A stretch of 64,000 nt of DNA from Camillea tinctor (lineage: Eukaryota > Ascomycota > Sordariomycetes > Xylariales > Xylariaceae). Below are positions 1 through 12,450 of this stretch, piece by piece. A program made the translations under genes and the position numbers. Position 1 is the stretch's first letter, and each line of letters starts with the position of its first letter. The notes under the pieces are model-generated. The model made no database searches. It worked only from the letters and a program-made list of their open reading frames with translations, and was not told the DNA's origin. Where the stretch lies: NCBI GenBank assembly GCA_022578605.1, contig MU394067.1:62001-126000 (forward strand), written 5' to 3'.

Positions 1-240
1 TCCGCGATGAGCGCGCGCGACACGGCGGCACAGAAGGAGACGGCGCTGACGGCCGCGGTGGTGGTGCTATCCATCACGCTGGTGTTGGTCGCGGTCACAC
101 ACATCCTGAGCTGCCTGTACTGCCCGTACTGCTGGATCAATCTGTGTAGTCCGGGCCGGGGCCGACGCATCGCAGCGCGCGCTGAGCGCCGCGAGATGAG
201 GGGGGAGGCGGCCGGGGCGGCCGGGGGCAGCGCGGCCTAG
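1..240 (+). CDS. C-terminal part of a small membrane protein (partial at window edge)
   Basis: The reading frame is open from the first base and ends at TAG 238-240. A Met codon at 7-9 could be a start, but nothing upstream is visible, so this may be the tail of a longer protein. The encoded 77 residues contain one clear hydrophobic segment (about residues 13-35, rich in Val, Leu, Ile and Thr), then a Cys-rich stretch (CLYCPYCWINLC) and a strongly basic, Arg/Ala/Gly-rich cytosolic-type tail. GC content is much higher than in the DNA after the stop, as expected for coding sequence here. The Cys-rich stretch beside the helix could be palmitoylated or metal-binding; that is inference. I do not recognise the family. 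Confidence 0.4.
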   Translation, partial: SAMSARDTAAQKETALTAAVVVLSITLVLVAVTHILSCLYCPYCWINLCSPGRGRRIAARAERREMRGEAAGAAGGSAA

Positions 241-1219
241 CGGGGTGGTTGGCATTTATGGATATCTTATAGCGACCTCATTCATTGTGCATACATCCAT
301 ATAGAGATTATGCAGACATACCACCATATGTATATATACTAGAGGTAGGTAGTTACAATGCCTGATCAGAACTATAGTGAGTTTGATGCTTATGCGAGAT
401 CGCAATTCTCGACTATGGTTCTCAAATACAGCTCCGAGAAACGCAACCTATATCATCTCGTACATAAAAAACGAAGAAAAAGCGACCATTCTGAACAGCA
501 AACGAGCAGGCAAACCCTTCTTTGCACACAGCCTAACTATAAAACTCGTCATCTGCTTCCGTACCCTTACATCTATCAGCCATCTACGCTTTGCTCTTCG
601 TCCAGCAGATTACGAACTCTTGTTTTGTTGTATCCTTATCTATACTGTTCCATCTGTCTGCCCGAGGACTCGGCTACCACCATCTGAACCAGACTAATAC
701 GCTAGATCGGCTCTTACTTCGATCGGAAGTCTCCCGTCTCTGCCCGAGAAAAACATGCCCGGCCCCGCAAACCCGCCGTCCCCCTCTCCCCCCGGAGCCG
801 AGAACCCGTATGCAGTCCGCATAGACGTTCTCATACCGGGAGCTGCGGGGACCCACTAAGTCCGAGACGAGACAACTATGCGTACGAAAGAGAATAAAGA
901 GAGCAATCGGACATTGCAACCCTCATCTTTTCTTAATTCGTCTTTTCTTATTCTACTTTGAATCTTTTTTTGATTTCGTTAATCAACATTACCCTCTCCC
1001 CTTCCCCACCGCCCATGTACCTCCTGCTTAGGGAGTAATACTGAGCTGGTGTTCAGTTTTTGGGTTGCTTTTTCTAATTCGGATATTTTACAAGTTGCTA
1101 GAACCCCTATACAATTGTCCTCCCTTCCTTGCCCTTTTATGAACGTGACTCACTGCCAGATTCCTAATTCCTCGTTATCCCATTTATGGGGTTTATACTT
1201 ATCACCATATCGTCCTAGC
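241..1219. other. Intergenic, no gene seen
   Basis: Short overlapping frames exist on both strands, but none has a recognisable product. The stretch is AT-rich with pyrimidine-rich patches. It lies downstream of CBP80 and probably holds its 3' UTR. Confidence 0.5.
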
Positions 1220-3811
1220 TTAGGAAGCGGGCTTGTTCTCGAGAAGGAATGCCTCCTCGATAGCGGATCTACGTCTGAACACCCTGAGCCATCTCTCGCC
1301 CCAGCGTTTCACGAGGTCCTCGTCACCATCCACGACTACGGGGTCCATCATCTGGTCTTTTGTGCCTTGTGCCCAGCTAATTAACGCGTCTTCCATGCCC
1401 TTGAAGAGATCACGCATAGCCGCCACCTCATCCTCAGCACCCTCGCCCATGCCACCGCTGACCACCTGTCGGAGGCGCCCTGTTACCTTCACTACGGTGT
1501 TGAACACCAGTTCGAACACCCAGGCTTTACTAAGCGCTTGGCCATGCGGGCCCGCACGATCGCTTACCAGAGCCCAGTCGATGACAGATAAAGGAGTTAC
1601 AATAGAATAGTTGAGTAGTTTCTCAACGATACTAATGGCAACTCCCGGATGGGCTGACCAGTAACTCATGACTGCTGTGATAATCTGGGCTCTGGCAGCT
1701 TCCGATGCTGCGCCTGCATCGAGAAGTCTATCCTTGGTGCGCTCGATACAAGCAAGCACATGTGAAAGGGACTTTGATCCAACCCAACAGACCGCGGTCA
1801 TGAAAACGTCTGTGCTAGTGACCAGAGGGTCAATAGCTTGGTCGAGGGCCGCGGAGTGGATACGATCAATTATAGGCTGTATTTCTTCATCGGGAGCCTT
1901 GCGCTTAAGGAGAGTAGCAAGCTCCTTACCTTCAGCGGAGAACGGGGTGTCTAATTTTTTTTGGTTTTTTGTTTAGTAGTCTATCAATAGAAGGTTGGGA
2001 ATGGTGACTTACGTTCGTCGTTGTACTTGAACTCGGGTGTATCCTGCTCTTTTTCAGGGCCGATGAGCACTTGATAAAGTTCGGGCAACGTGCCCTTGAT
2101 GCGCTGTGCAAAACTAAGACGGATCTCCTTGTCCAAGGCGCCGACAATAAATGCCTTGCACGGATGCATATCCGGTAGGTTCACATCCTCGACCCATTCT
2201 GTCCATTTCCACATGAATCCAAAGTTGCTCAGATGGTGAGTGAACCAATCCAAGAAACGATAGCAAAGTTCAAGATCTAAGCGGTACGTGTTTTGGTACG
2301 AGTAACGAATAGCTCGTCCCAGGCTAGGTGCGATGGCTGCGGGGGCGATCTTGCAGGCCTCTGTCAGGACAGAGTGATAGTAAACAAGTTTGTGCTCAGG
2401 AATTGGGAGCTGGAATAATTGCGAAAAAACGGCATCGACTGCGACATCTTCAGGCTTCCATGTCGAACGGCCGCCTTCGATATCCCGCAAGCGGTCAAAG
2501 GGGGTAGCGCGCTTTATAAAAGTACCGGGAGCAAAGTAGCAGTCCACATCTATGAGAAATCTTGCCGTGACGTTACGATTGAAATCTAAGATGTTGATAG
2601 TGTCTAGCAGTGCATCTCGGATTATGGAAGATGCGATGCTACTGACAGGGGGCACCGACTCGATCTCTTGGGTCACATAAACTGAGAAGTATACTTCAGG
2701 AAACAAGGGACGAGGGCCGGCGATGACCTTTTCGGGAATCGATATGCTTGGCAGCGTATGCTTCTGCGCATTGTCCAGTTTTTCTTGCTGCTCGATTTCC
2801 TCCAGGGGCATCTGCCAGGGTCTCGGCAAACAAGACAACTCCCAACCATTCGACGCCTCATTCTGAAGTTGTTTCTGGAGCAAGCCAATCAAACTCATAT
2901 TTGCTGTAGGACTCTCGGTGCCTTCGGTAGCATGGTATGGATCGATCAAAACCTGCAAGGCATGCGGTTCTGAGGCAATCACGTCCGTCTTATCCATGAG
3001 CTCGGCAGCCTTCTGCTGCCATTGCTCGACAGGCGCGGCCGACATGATGTACGGAATAGTGAGAAGGATGATCTTGACGAGCTCGGTTCCGATGGTCTAC
3101 AGTAGAAAATACATGTCAGTGTACCGAGATGAAAACGGAAGCAGCTTTGGACACTTACGTCGTCAGAGCTGGCTGTCTGTAGGTCCCCGGCCCTATTGAA
3201 CAGCTCATCCAGGAAGGGAAATAGACCATCGCCATCCAGACAGCTCTGGAGACAGGCAAGGAACTTGAGATATAGCTTCACATCACGCCATTCGCCAACT
3301 TTCACTTTCTCCTCCGTAGCACTAGTAACCCGGACGAGAAGCTCATCGAGCATATCGGGCTTCAGCGAGTTGATGACCAGCACTACAGCTGCCACGAAGG
3401 GGGTCTTGAGTGGCTGTTCAATAACCATCTGAGGGACGAGGTCTAGGAAGCTTGTTCGTAGCTCTTGGTCATCGTAGTTGTCGGCAACGACATGGGCGAT
3501 CGATTGTACCTCCTCATGCCAGCGGCGAACAGGGGACTCGGCAAGACCTAGTAATTGCTTGCGAATGCGAACAGGTAGAGGCGCGTCGTAGCGACGTCGT
3601 TGCGGTCGGCGGTCGTAATCATCATCATCTCGAGACAACGTCAGCACCAGTCGTCTTCGTTTGCGCGAAGACAAGGACAGGATTGGCTCGATGGCCAAGG
3701 CTCCTTCAAATCGAATGAATGGCGATGGACAATAAAATGCTGCTTACCTCTGTAGCGCCTCTTGCGGCTATTGAAGCCACCACCAGGCTGTCTACGATCG
3801 TGGTCTGCCAT
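1220..3811 (-). CDS. Nuclear cap-binding complex large subunit, CBP80/NCBP1 type
   Basis: Large subunit of the nuclear cap-binding complex. With CBP20 it binds the 5' cap of new transcripts and links capping to splicing and export. Exons on the minus strand are 3811-3748, 3628-3159, 3096-2013 and 1950-1220, giving 782 residues, the size usual for the family. All three introns have GT-AG ends and keep frame; the first exon ends in one base that completes a run of Asp codons. The N-terminus is basic (HDRRQPGG, SRKRRYR), fitting a nuclear protein. The body is an all-helical MIF4G-like repeat protein. Recognisable family stretches include SPVRRWHEEVQSIAHVVADN and the C-terminal SAHPGVAISIVEKLLNYSIV followed by WVFELVFNTV. 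I chose the ATG at 3811 because it gives a short basic leader spliced in frame. Confidence 0.9.
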
Positions 3812-5460
3812 GATAACTGATAGGAGGAAAGATGGGGACCAGATGGGGACCAGATGGCTATGAAACTACCTTGTCGTAAGTAGAAGTAAGGTAGTTTGAG
3901 TAGTTGTAAGTAGTAGAGGAAGTCGTTCAGGTGTTGGCGGCTTTGCAGCTTTGGTGTCGCGCGAGCTTGTAAGTAGTAAGTAACACGCGAAGAGTGCTCG
4001 GACCAATTGAACTGTTGAATTTTATGCGGGTCCCGGGGTCCGCCCTCAATTCTCCTATAGGTAAGTCATAACCTACATAACTTGAACTACCTATTATTGT
4101 ATGTACATACCTAAGGTAGGTAAGTAGAGGTAAGTAGGTACGTACCTAGGTATCTACTTACCTTACGTTCCTCATTCCCTCCCCCATTTTATTCAATAAT
4201 CGAGGCTCTCCATACCTAGCTATGAATACCTAGGTATCAGAATCCCTAGGAAGATCGAGTCCTAAATTATCAAAGTTGCATACATACATGTCTAAGACGG
4301 ATACGACGGTTCAGTTTACGTAGGGTTAGCTACAAGAAATAGCTCGATATATACCACTATATATGTATGGTAATCATCATTCCTTCTTTACTTCTTTATG
4401 TTACTCGGTCAATAATCTTACAACCTTTAGACCCTACGATAATGGCAGACAGACGCATCATTCACTGGCAAATACTTTCAAATTACATGTCATCGAAAGG
4501 CTCACAGTCTCGAGGTTTTCTTTTGGGGCTGCATCGTCGATTTTTCTTCTGTTGCTGTCAGTCAGCAGTAGAGGCACTTCCCTATTTTTTGTTTTGTTGT
4601 TCGTCTACGCAGAAGTAGCTGGTGCCCTCCCCCCTTTTAAATACCGCCTTCGCCCGACGCACATTGAGAGTGCACCGATCGATGAGAGAGGAAAAGAAAA
4701 AGAAATCTTTTTAGAATATGCCGAATTCCCTCGAGGTTTGTCCAGTTCCAAATGCCGTTTCAATGTTCCGCACCGGCGAGGAGCCTTCTAGCGGAATATC
4801 AATGCTCCATCTTTCTCACCGCATACCATCTGACACTACTCCTCATACCGTCTCGCATGGAATAACATATATGCCATCATCGCAGCTCCCGTTGCATGCG
4901 TGGGGAAATATCTCGGAAGACCACGGGAAAAGGGGGATCCAGCCAACCTTGTAGTCGTCTACCACAAGGACAAAGCGAGTAATCGAACAAGATAAATCAA
5001 GAGCAAATGCCGTCTCGGTCATGCAAAGGAGAAGTCTAGGAACGCCTGCCGGGTGCCGTGCGTTCTACTCAGTATTCCAGGATGTCGTAGCAGCCGGCTG
5101 CCCTTGTCGCCCTTGCTGCCAAATTCGAGATATCAAGACCAAACACGTTGCCAGCTTCTCGAAAAGCCCCCATACAAACACTCCCCTGGAACCCTCCGTA
5201 ATAACGCCAGTTCCATCGTCATGATCCCAAATCCTCGGGCCCCTGCATCACGTTAACCTTGATCGTTCAACATGCTCCAAGCTAAAAAAAAAAAAAAAGC
5301 ATCGAAGTAGTTGGGAAATCGTCGGTTCCAGCTTTGCCCGACCACGAAGACCGATCCAAGAGGTTCCTGCCAAATGCAAACTCGACTAGTGAGCGAAGGT
5401 CACCGTTATAACACGGCTGGTGATGTACAGGCAGGCCAGAAGCGTGCGAGATGCCACGGC
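3812..5460. other. Intergenic between CBP80 start and GSK3 end
   Basis: It holds the CBP80 promoter side and the GSK3 3' UTR. An AT-rich centre contains short TACCTAGGTA-type palindromes. Open frames at 4363-4791 and 4718-5256 show no family resemblance and are not called. A short A-run lies at about 5285-5298. Confidence 0.5.
4083..4250. repeat. Cluster of ACCTAGGTA-type palindromic short repeats
   Basis: Overlapping copies and near-copies of ACCTAGGTA, TAGGTAAGTA and TACCTAGGTAT are packed into about 170 bases. The same motif family recurs in other intergenic stretches of the window (about 8330-8470, 23870, 24228, 28270, 30056 and 58820). Confidence 0.6.
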
Positions 5461-6984
5461 TCAGTCTAGTTTTGCCATCATCTGCGATTTGCTAAGGGGA
5501 GTAAAGTCATCGATATCAAGTCCTTGAGAGGCTAGGACGGGCTTCACGTGGGCAGGCACCAGCTTGTGGTTTAGCGACGGCGCAATGGACAGCTCTGCGG
5601 GTAATAATTAGCACGCATACGCACACATACACACGCATACACTTGATTATCATAGGTATTTGGAATACTTGCCGTGTCTGGTAAAGTCAAAGAGATTTGG
5701 TAAATCTCTCATCTGTCCGCTCGAGTGTCGCGAATCTGGGAGTTTCGTGCTCGGATCTCGTAGCTCGTCAAAGAAAGGATGGACCATGGCATCGATAGCA
5801 CCAAGACGTTCTGTAGGCGTGTATTCCAGCAACTTCGCTATCAAGTCTAGAGCGTTCGCATCCGCCTTCCGAAACACCTTACTGAACGGATGAGGCTTGA
5901 TCTGCGGGAACTTATGCTCCATATAGTTTGGATTCATGGTTCGGATCTGTTCTCGGGTCGGTGTCCCAAGCACCTTAATGATTTCCACTAACTGGTCGAT
6001 ACCGGATTCGCCGGGGAATAGTGGTTGTCCCAGCATTAATTCAGCCATAACACAGCCAGTCGACCAGACATCTACGAACACAGTGAGCTGTCATGAGCTT
6101 AGGTAGCAGAGCGGGATGGGGGACGAAAGGTTTTACTCACCAATCTTGGTAGTATAATTGGTTGCACCAAAAATCAATTCCGGCGCACGATAGTACCTAG
6201 AACAAATGTACGAAACATTGGGCTCATTTTCGACCAGGATCTTGGCGCTGCCGAAATCGCATAGCTTCAGAATGCCGGTGTTGGGGTCCAAAAGAAGATT
6301 CTGTGGCTTAATGTCACGATGGCAAATGCCTTGGGAGTGGATATAAGCTAATGCTCGGAAGAGCTGATAGATGTAAAGCTTAACCTCGAGGATAGGCATA
6401 GTCGACTTCATCTTGTTGAAAAATCGCGAGGCTCGATAAACGGTCTCAGGAACAAATTCCTGGACCAAGTTCAGATAAACCTCATCCTTCTACTCCGATG
6501 GTTAGCAAGGCTTACCATCAAGCGTCACATGGGATGCAATGCTTACACGCTCCCCGTTAGAATAATAGAAGGCCTTTAGTTGGACAATGTTGGGGTGGCG
6601 GACGATGCGCATAATCTGGAGTTCTCGGTTCTATGGGGAACAAAAAAAATATTAGCAGGTAGATACAAGGCGATGTCAAGTATACAGGCAGCCTACCTTG
6701 AACCTCTTGTCTTGAAGCACACGTTTGATAGCGGCATCTTCGCCCGAGGGCGACAATTTCGTCTGAAAGACAACTCCAAATGAACCATTGCCGACGATTT
6801 TACATTGCGTGTACTGTAAGTCCCTCGTTTCGCCGGTGATGCCATCTTGTACCTTCTCACGGATGACTTCTGTAAATCTGACTTAGTATTGGTTGGATGA
6901 TAGGTTGGAGGGGGGGCCTAGTGGCTCTGGCTCACCTCCCATGCGGAGAGAATTGAAAGCCGCAGCTGGGCGATTCTGCGACAT
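5461..6984 (-). CDS. Glycogen synthase kinase 3 (GSK3/shaggy family Ser/Thr kinase)
   Basis: A 395-residue protein kinase of the GSK3 family, which phosphorylates pre-primed substrates in growth, stress and metabolic signalling. Exons on the minus strand are 6984-6936, 6869-6697, 6630-6547, 6489-6141, 6071-5673 and 5594-5461; all junctions keep frame. The Gly-rich loop ([10 protein letters not shown]), catalytic loop ([13 protein letters not shown]), DFG and the GSK3 activation-loop signature [11 protein letters not shown] with its phospho-Tyr position are all present. The C-terminus ends in the fungal GSK3 tail [10 protein letters not shown]. The last intron (5595-5672) begins with GC, not GT, but its donor (GGCAAGT) otherwise fits the consensus. 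Splicing it restores DFTRHELSIAPS, the conserved reading, while reading through it stops after seven extra residues. A long pyrimidine-rich leader lies upstream of the ATG. Confidence 0.95.
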
Positions 6985-7231
6985 GATGAGGGAATTTCAC
7001 ACTTGACTACAATAAGTATGTCACGACCCAAAGCGCCTCTAAAGGTCAGCGAGTAGAGACGGGCGGCGGTTGAGATACGGTTCGGGACGCCGTGTTGGGC
7101 AACGATTGAGAGGAGGGGAACAATTGATCGGGCTGCGTCTAGATCGCAACTGACGGAAGGGCGGTTTTGGACTGTGGGTGGTGGGTCGGTCGGTCAATCA
7201 CTCGATCCGGCGTCTTTCTTTGCCTCAGCGT

Positions 7232-7281
7232 CCTACTCTCTATCTCTCTCTCGCTCACTCACTCTCTCTCTCTCTCTTGCT
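7232..7281. repeat. CT-rich microsatellite upstream of GSK3
   Basis: Almost uninterrupted CT/CTC units about 250 bases before the GSK3 start codon. Pyrimidine tracts like this are common just upstream of transcription starts in filamentous fungi. Confidence 0.8.
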
Positions 7282-7870
7282 CTATATGAAGAGGTAGAGG
7301 GAGGGAGATAATATTGGTTTAAAAAAGAGTTGCAGTACCGTTCTGGCGTGTGGTTGGTATAGGATGCTATTTGTGGTTGATGTTTTACGTTTTGCCTAGA
7401 GATGGGTAACGGTTAGGGATCATGCAGCAGGCTTTTTTTTTCTCGAGAATCTAAAGACAGCCCTAGTATCGCAGGAGGGCGGAGAGGTTATGTAGGTAGG
7501 GATTCTGGCGGGGTTGCAGGTGATAGAATGACGACGGAACGTGACTTGAAAAAAGGGCTTTTTAGGTAATGGGATAGGCCGAGTTGGTATGTAATAATAT
7601 GTAGGTATGTATGTAGGTATATGTATGTGCACGACCTGGGGCTGGACTGGAGGAAGGGGTCGGCGATGGGTGTTAGAGTATTATTATATTGACGAGCGTA
7701 TACCGGGTGTTGGTGCTAGCCAATCTAGTGGATTCCAACTCACTTACCCGGAGGCGCCTTCACTTCACTTCAATTGCGGGAAATCTTCAGGTTAAGAGCT
7801 GCTGTGTGAACCACAACTACTTTAGTCAGTCTCTCTTGAGAAGGAAGAGAATAAAAAATTTTTGTGTGTG

Positions 7871-7975
7871 TGAGAGATAGACAGACAGGGAGGGAGAGGG
7901 AGAGAGAGAGAAGAGAGAGAGAGAGAGAGGATGAGAGAGAGTGTGTGTATGTGAGAGTGGGAGAGAAGTGCCCCA
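7871..7975. repeat. GA/GT microsatellite
   Basis: About 100 bases of imperfect GA units with embedded GGGA and GT units. No open frame or other feature depends on it. Confidence 0.8.
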
Positions 7976-8329
7976 GGGTGAAGGCGAAGCCCTAGGATGG
8001 AATGCTGCTGCCAGGCTGCTTGCTAATCTATCTTTCGGGCTTTAAAATATAAATAGAGGCGAAGGGAAGATAAAAAAAAATAATAATAATAGAAAATGAA
8101 AGCGAAGAAAAGGAAATTAGAATGGCTCTCTAACTTACACGCTATTGGGAATGAAGGAAGAGAAAGGTGTGTGGTGGTGAATGTAGCTTTGATCGATTGA
8201 TGAATGAATGAATAGATGGATGATGGGTGGATTTGGTGGGTTGGGTGGATGAGCGGACGTGGGAAAGATGAGGAGGGGTAGAGAGAGAAACTGGAGACCT
8301 ATGGTTGGTTCGTTGCCCCTAGGTATGTA

Positions 8330-8470
8330 CATACGCAGATGTAGCTATTAAGTTACCTTAGGTACATACCCTAGGTACTAACTACTATGTACGTAATAGT
8401 GGTTATATGGTTATGTGGTTATGTAGATAGGGCAGGTAGGTATATATTAGGTAGTAACTTGACCTAGTAA
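8330..8470. repeat. Second cluster of CCTAGGTA-type short repeats
   Basis: TAGGTACATACCCTAGGTAC and related units, mixed with TATGTGGTTATGTGG near-repeats. It resembles the cluster at 4083-4250. Confidence 0.5.
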
Positions 8471-8991
8471 AGTACGTAGGTGAAGGTAAAATGAGGAAAT
8501 GTAGGGTAAAACTGTAGCGCAGCTGCTGGGGCCCTGCACGCTTTATGTGGACGTAAGTGGGCAGTCTGGAATAGTAAATAAAATGTTAGCCCACCGCACT
8601 GCAGCTACCAGTAGGTACATCATGTAGGTACCCTATTTGGCGGCCTACCTAACTTTCCTAACCTTTTTGTTTAATAACCTTTTTTTGTTTTAGGACAGAG
8701 GGAGAACAAAACGATAACAAGGTACCTATTAAAGGTATAAACGCTAGAGAGAGGTATATCCCAGCCAAGGTTATGTGCATGTATCGAGTCAAATAGGTAG
8801 CAATACCCAATAGATACCTTTTTATAAAACCATCGACCTAACTTCCGAAAAGAGGTCTGAGGAATAGGGTAGCTTGTGCACTTCGGACTTGGTAACTTAT
8901 ATAAGTATATGTTTCTCCCTATCTATCCCAACCCAGCGTCACCGGTCCGCTTATTCGAGAATCGTTGGGCTGTGCCTGTCGTAAGAGAGAT

Positions 8992-9042
8992 AATATATAT
9001 ATATATGTATATATGTATATATATGTATATATAGGTATATAT
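8992..9042. repeat. AT/GTATAT microsatellite
   Basis: A run of about 50 bases of TA dinucleotides broken at intervals by G. Confidence 0.85.
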
Positions 9043-9200
9043 CCCGAGGTGCAACTCCTTGCCAAGGCAAGGAGAAGGAGGTAAGGTGTATATGTTGGGT
9101 ACCTGAAGACAAGCACAAGCTAAATAAGTCGGAAAGTGTTGTTCTGGGCGCGCGACAGGTATTATGTTGGCTGTGATCGAGTGATATCAATGCCGTTATC

Positions 9201-12200
9201 TGTCTAGATCAATCGAACAAATATCGAGGCAAAAGAAACCTGGAATGGTTCTTTCAATTTTCTCCCTATCGATCCGTCTCAATCCTTCCACTTCCCGATC
9301 TTACAAGAAGACAAAGCCAGAATAGAGCATTCGTTTAGGTCTTCTTTGAAAGTTCTGGTGAGCTGTATGTGTGTATGGTATATATGTATGAAAGTAGTGA
9401 CGGTAAGAAGTAGGTAGGTAGGTTTATGTAAGTAGTAAAATGTGATATCCCTCGTTGCTAAAAATTCTCTGTATATATGCCTGTGTGTATTTATATCTTT
9501 CTCGTTTTCTTTCTTCCTCTCTCTTCTATTCTTCTACTGCTAGTATTTCTTCTGCTCCTGCTCTGCTCTGCTCTCCTTCGTCTTTGATATTCTTCTGCAT
9601 GCAAGATCTGGGTTTTTCGTCGGACAATCGTCACGCCACAGATATCGGAAGGCTATCGTGAGGCTACGATGGAAAGCACCGTCCGTTCCAGAGAGCAATG
9701 ATGGTTGAAAGAGGCAAGGGAATTGTTCTTGACAATTCCTCGGCCAGCCATCTGGGGATCTCGGGCCCTTTTACTGATCTTGTGACTACCATATTCCATT
9801 CTCACACCATATGTAGCTTGGGCGTACATGTATGCAGCGACCGGGGCCCAGTTGGAAAATTGGGCCTTGCTCATGTGCTCGTTTTTAGGATGGGGAGTTG
9901 GGGACGCTAAGGAATAAGACTCAGTCGATGAATGGAAAGCCATCTGTCGAATCTGCAGTGCCAAGAACCCAATTATGCTGCTGCTGGCTTCACCACTAGG
10001 TTAGCTCATAAGAGGAGCCCCCTTAACTAAAAAGGGTCCGACTTTTGAATAGCACAACAGCAATCTACATACTGCTTACCTAGATGCTTTCAACCCGTTT
10101 AGAGGCGGGGGGAAGGGCCAATGTACATACATACCTACATACATGCATACATAAATACATGCATACGTGCGTACATATACTACGTAGTATCGAAGTATGT
10201 CAGTAGGAGTCTTTCGCATATCTAGCATCTAGGTTTATCAATCTATGTGTTCCCCCTCTAGCTTAGAAATGGTCTCGTCGAATAGGGTCCAAGATATACA
10301 AGTATCTAAGTACCTAAACCTAGGTCAGTCTTGCGGGTTATGTCTTAAGGTTCCAACATTGGATTTCGTTGCGAGAGAGTACAAGTACAGTCCGTTTCCA
10401 ACAGGTCACGATGGATCTTTTGTAACTGAGTAAGCCTCATTAGGAGGCAAAGTAAATTTCTTTTTTTTTTGCCTCCCCCTTAGAAGGAGTAATCCCATTT
10501 AGGATTTGTTCAAAGCACGTGTGCTGAGAAGCTATATATATAGCCCCTTTTAAATGGAAGACATAATATTCCCTCCTTTTAGCTTTGCCACTTTTTCTTA
10601 AGTTCTTGTCTCCCCTCCTGGGATTTTCTCTTTCTTTCGTCTATATAGGTAGGGAGGTTAGTAGATAGGTGTGTGTACCTAGTAGGCGGTATGTATATAT
10701 GTATGTATGTGTGTGTGTGTGTGTTATGCCTCGTCACCCCGCACTTGGATGGATCTACGTTGCTACTATGGATCTAACTACCGTATCTTGTTCTTAGCAA
10801 AAGTTAAGACATGTTCCCGTTACGGGAATGGAAAAGAGTCCCTGTTCGACACGGAAAATGAAGTTCTATTTTCGTATGGGATCTATCCACCGGGTTGGAC
10901 TCAAGGTCAATTGATCCCGCTGAACAAGGTTAACGTCAACCAACATTTTCCCTAATATTGCTACAATATGTACGACAACGACCACATATTGCCGCTAGGT
11001 ACTACATACTGTTACTACCTACTGCTATGTACATACTTGGAGTTGGTATTAGTATGTAGGTACGTGCACCTCGACGACGAGATCCATGCCCTTGCTGCGA
11101 GACAACGTCAGAACCCGGCAAGCGTTTCTTGCTTAGTGCCGGCCACTTGATCCGCCCGTGACCCCACTGATCTTGGCATCCATCATCAAATATATACGTA
11201 GGTGCTAAGTAGTGTACCTAGTGTACGTAGTCCACTGTCAGTAGATAAATATTGGCCCCGAATTAGATTCATTACAGTGGGTGTTAAGCTTTAAGCGCCT
11301 GCAGAACGGTCCAGGCTTTTTCTCTCTTCTCTCTCTCCTCTCTTCTCTCTCTCCTCTCTTCTTCCAATATTATACTAGTATACCTACTCATCATAGGGGT
11401 AGTTATTCAGAGCCCTGCGGATATGGAGCGGCGCTGATATGGAAGGGAGTAAAGTCAGTCGTTCACTCCATGTTGCTGCAATTCATTAGATTAGCCAATG
11501 CCATGGAAATGGAAGATCTAGGTAACAAATGGGCATTATACGGTGGGGTATAAGTTTCACCCAATTTGAAATCAACTACTTTTTTACTTTTACCGCATAA
11601 AGATATTGTACTTAGGAAAATAAAAGGGAAATATTAGTATATACCTATATATCACTTATTGATCAATGAGACGAATATACAACCTTTTCTTTCTTTCCCC
11701 TCATTGAAAAAAAAAAACCCCTAATATTTTATTATATGATATTAGCTATAATTATTTAAAGCAGTAAATTTCGAAATTCAATACTATTTAAAATTTAGAC
11801 AAAACTTAGTTCACTCCACTGTACATCATATTACATAGTACTACACTCTACACTTTTTTTTCTTTCTATAACCCCCCCCCTCCTCCCCCCGCCCTTTTCC
11901 TCAGGGCTCCAGAGCCTCTCACCAACCACTCAGTTGCATTCAGTTAAGTCCCCGAACCATAGCTACAAAGCTGGTGGATAACCATCAGGAACGAGATCAG
12001 CCGGTCCAGCCCTGCTTGTGTAACTCATCGACTCATTGATTGACGGAGGGAGGACCGTAAGGTAGCATAGCAGGTAGGATGGAGGATGGATGGAGAGAGG
12101 ACAAATGTAGTGATAGTGTAGTGTGTGTAGTGTAGTATAGTATGTACATTAGATGGCAGTCCCAAAATACAAAATGCAGTGCTTGGAGTGGATATCTGCG

Positions 12201-12450
12201 TATGCAAGACAACACGCGGATTCGACAAGCCAGGACTGACAGGGTGGATTCCTCCTCCTGGATACCCTTACAAACGAGGTCATGAGACCTCGTTCTGAAG
12301 GCGCTAAAACAAACTTTGAAAGTCGAGTTGCGCGGAAAGCCAACTCCGTTTGGTGAGGCCAGCCGACGAGTCAGCAGATTAAAGTACAGTCGGTAGGTAC
12401 ATGTAAGATGAGGTACCTTACCCATCCAACTCATAACATTGCCATCCAAT
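9201..12450. other. Gene-poor stretch, no supported gene
   Basis: The longest frames here (9653-9964 minus, 103 residues; 12033-12449 minus, 138 residues) show no recognisable motif. Tetranucleotide CATA repeats lie at about 10120-10180, a GT repeat at about 10690-10725 and a CTCTCTCCTCTCTT tandem at 11319-11362. It may hold unrecognised non-coding RNAs or decayed repeats. Confidence 0.5.
11319..11362. repeat. Short tandem repeat of a 14-base pyrimidine unit
   Basis: About three units of a CT-only sequence (CTCTTCTCTCTCCT) in direct tandem. Nothing else marks the site. Confidence 0.7.

Larger units (their letters stand above)
6985..9200. other. Upstream region of GSK3, microsatellite-rich, no gene seen
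   Basis: This contains the GSK3 promoter and probably a long 5' leader. CT and GA microsatellites dominate. Short frames are low complexity and are not supported as genes. Confidence 0.5.

Noticed and set aside
4363..4791. Plus-strand 142-residue frame between CBP80 and GSK3
   Set aside because: Low-complexity, no recognisable domain, and it lies in the expected UTR/promoter space.
9653..9964. Minus-strand 103-residue frame as a gene
   Set aside because: No motif, signal or splice context; length is within chance expectation for this composition.
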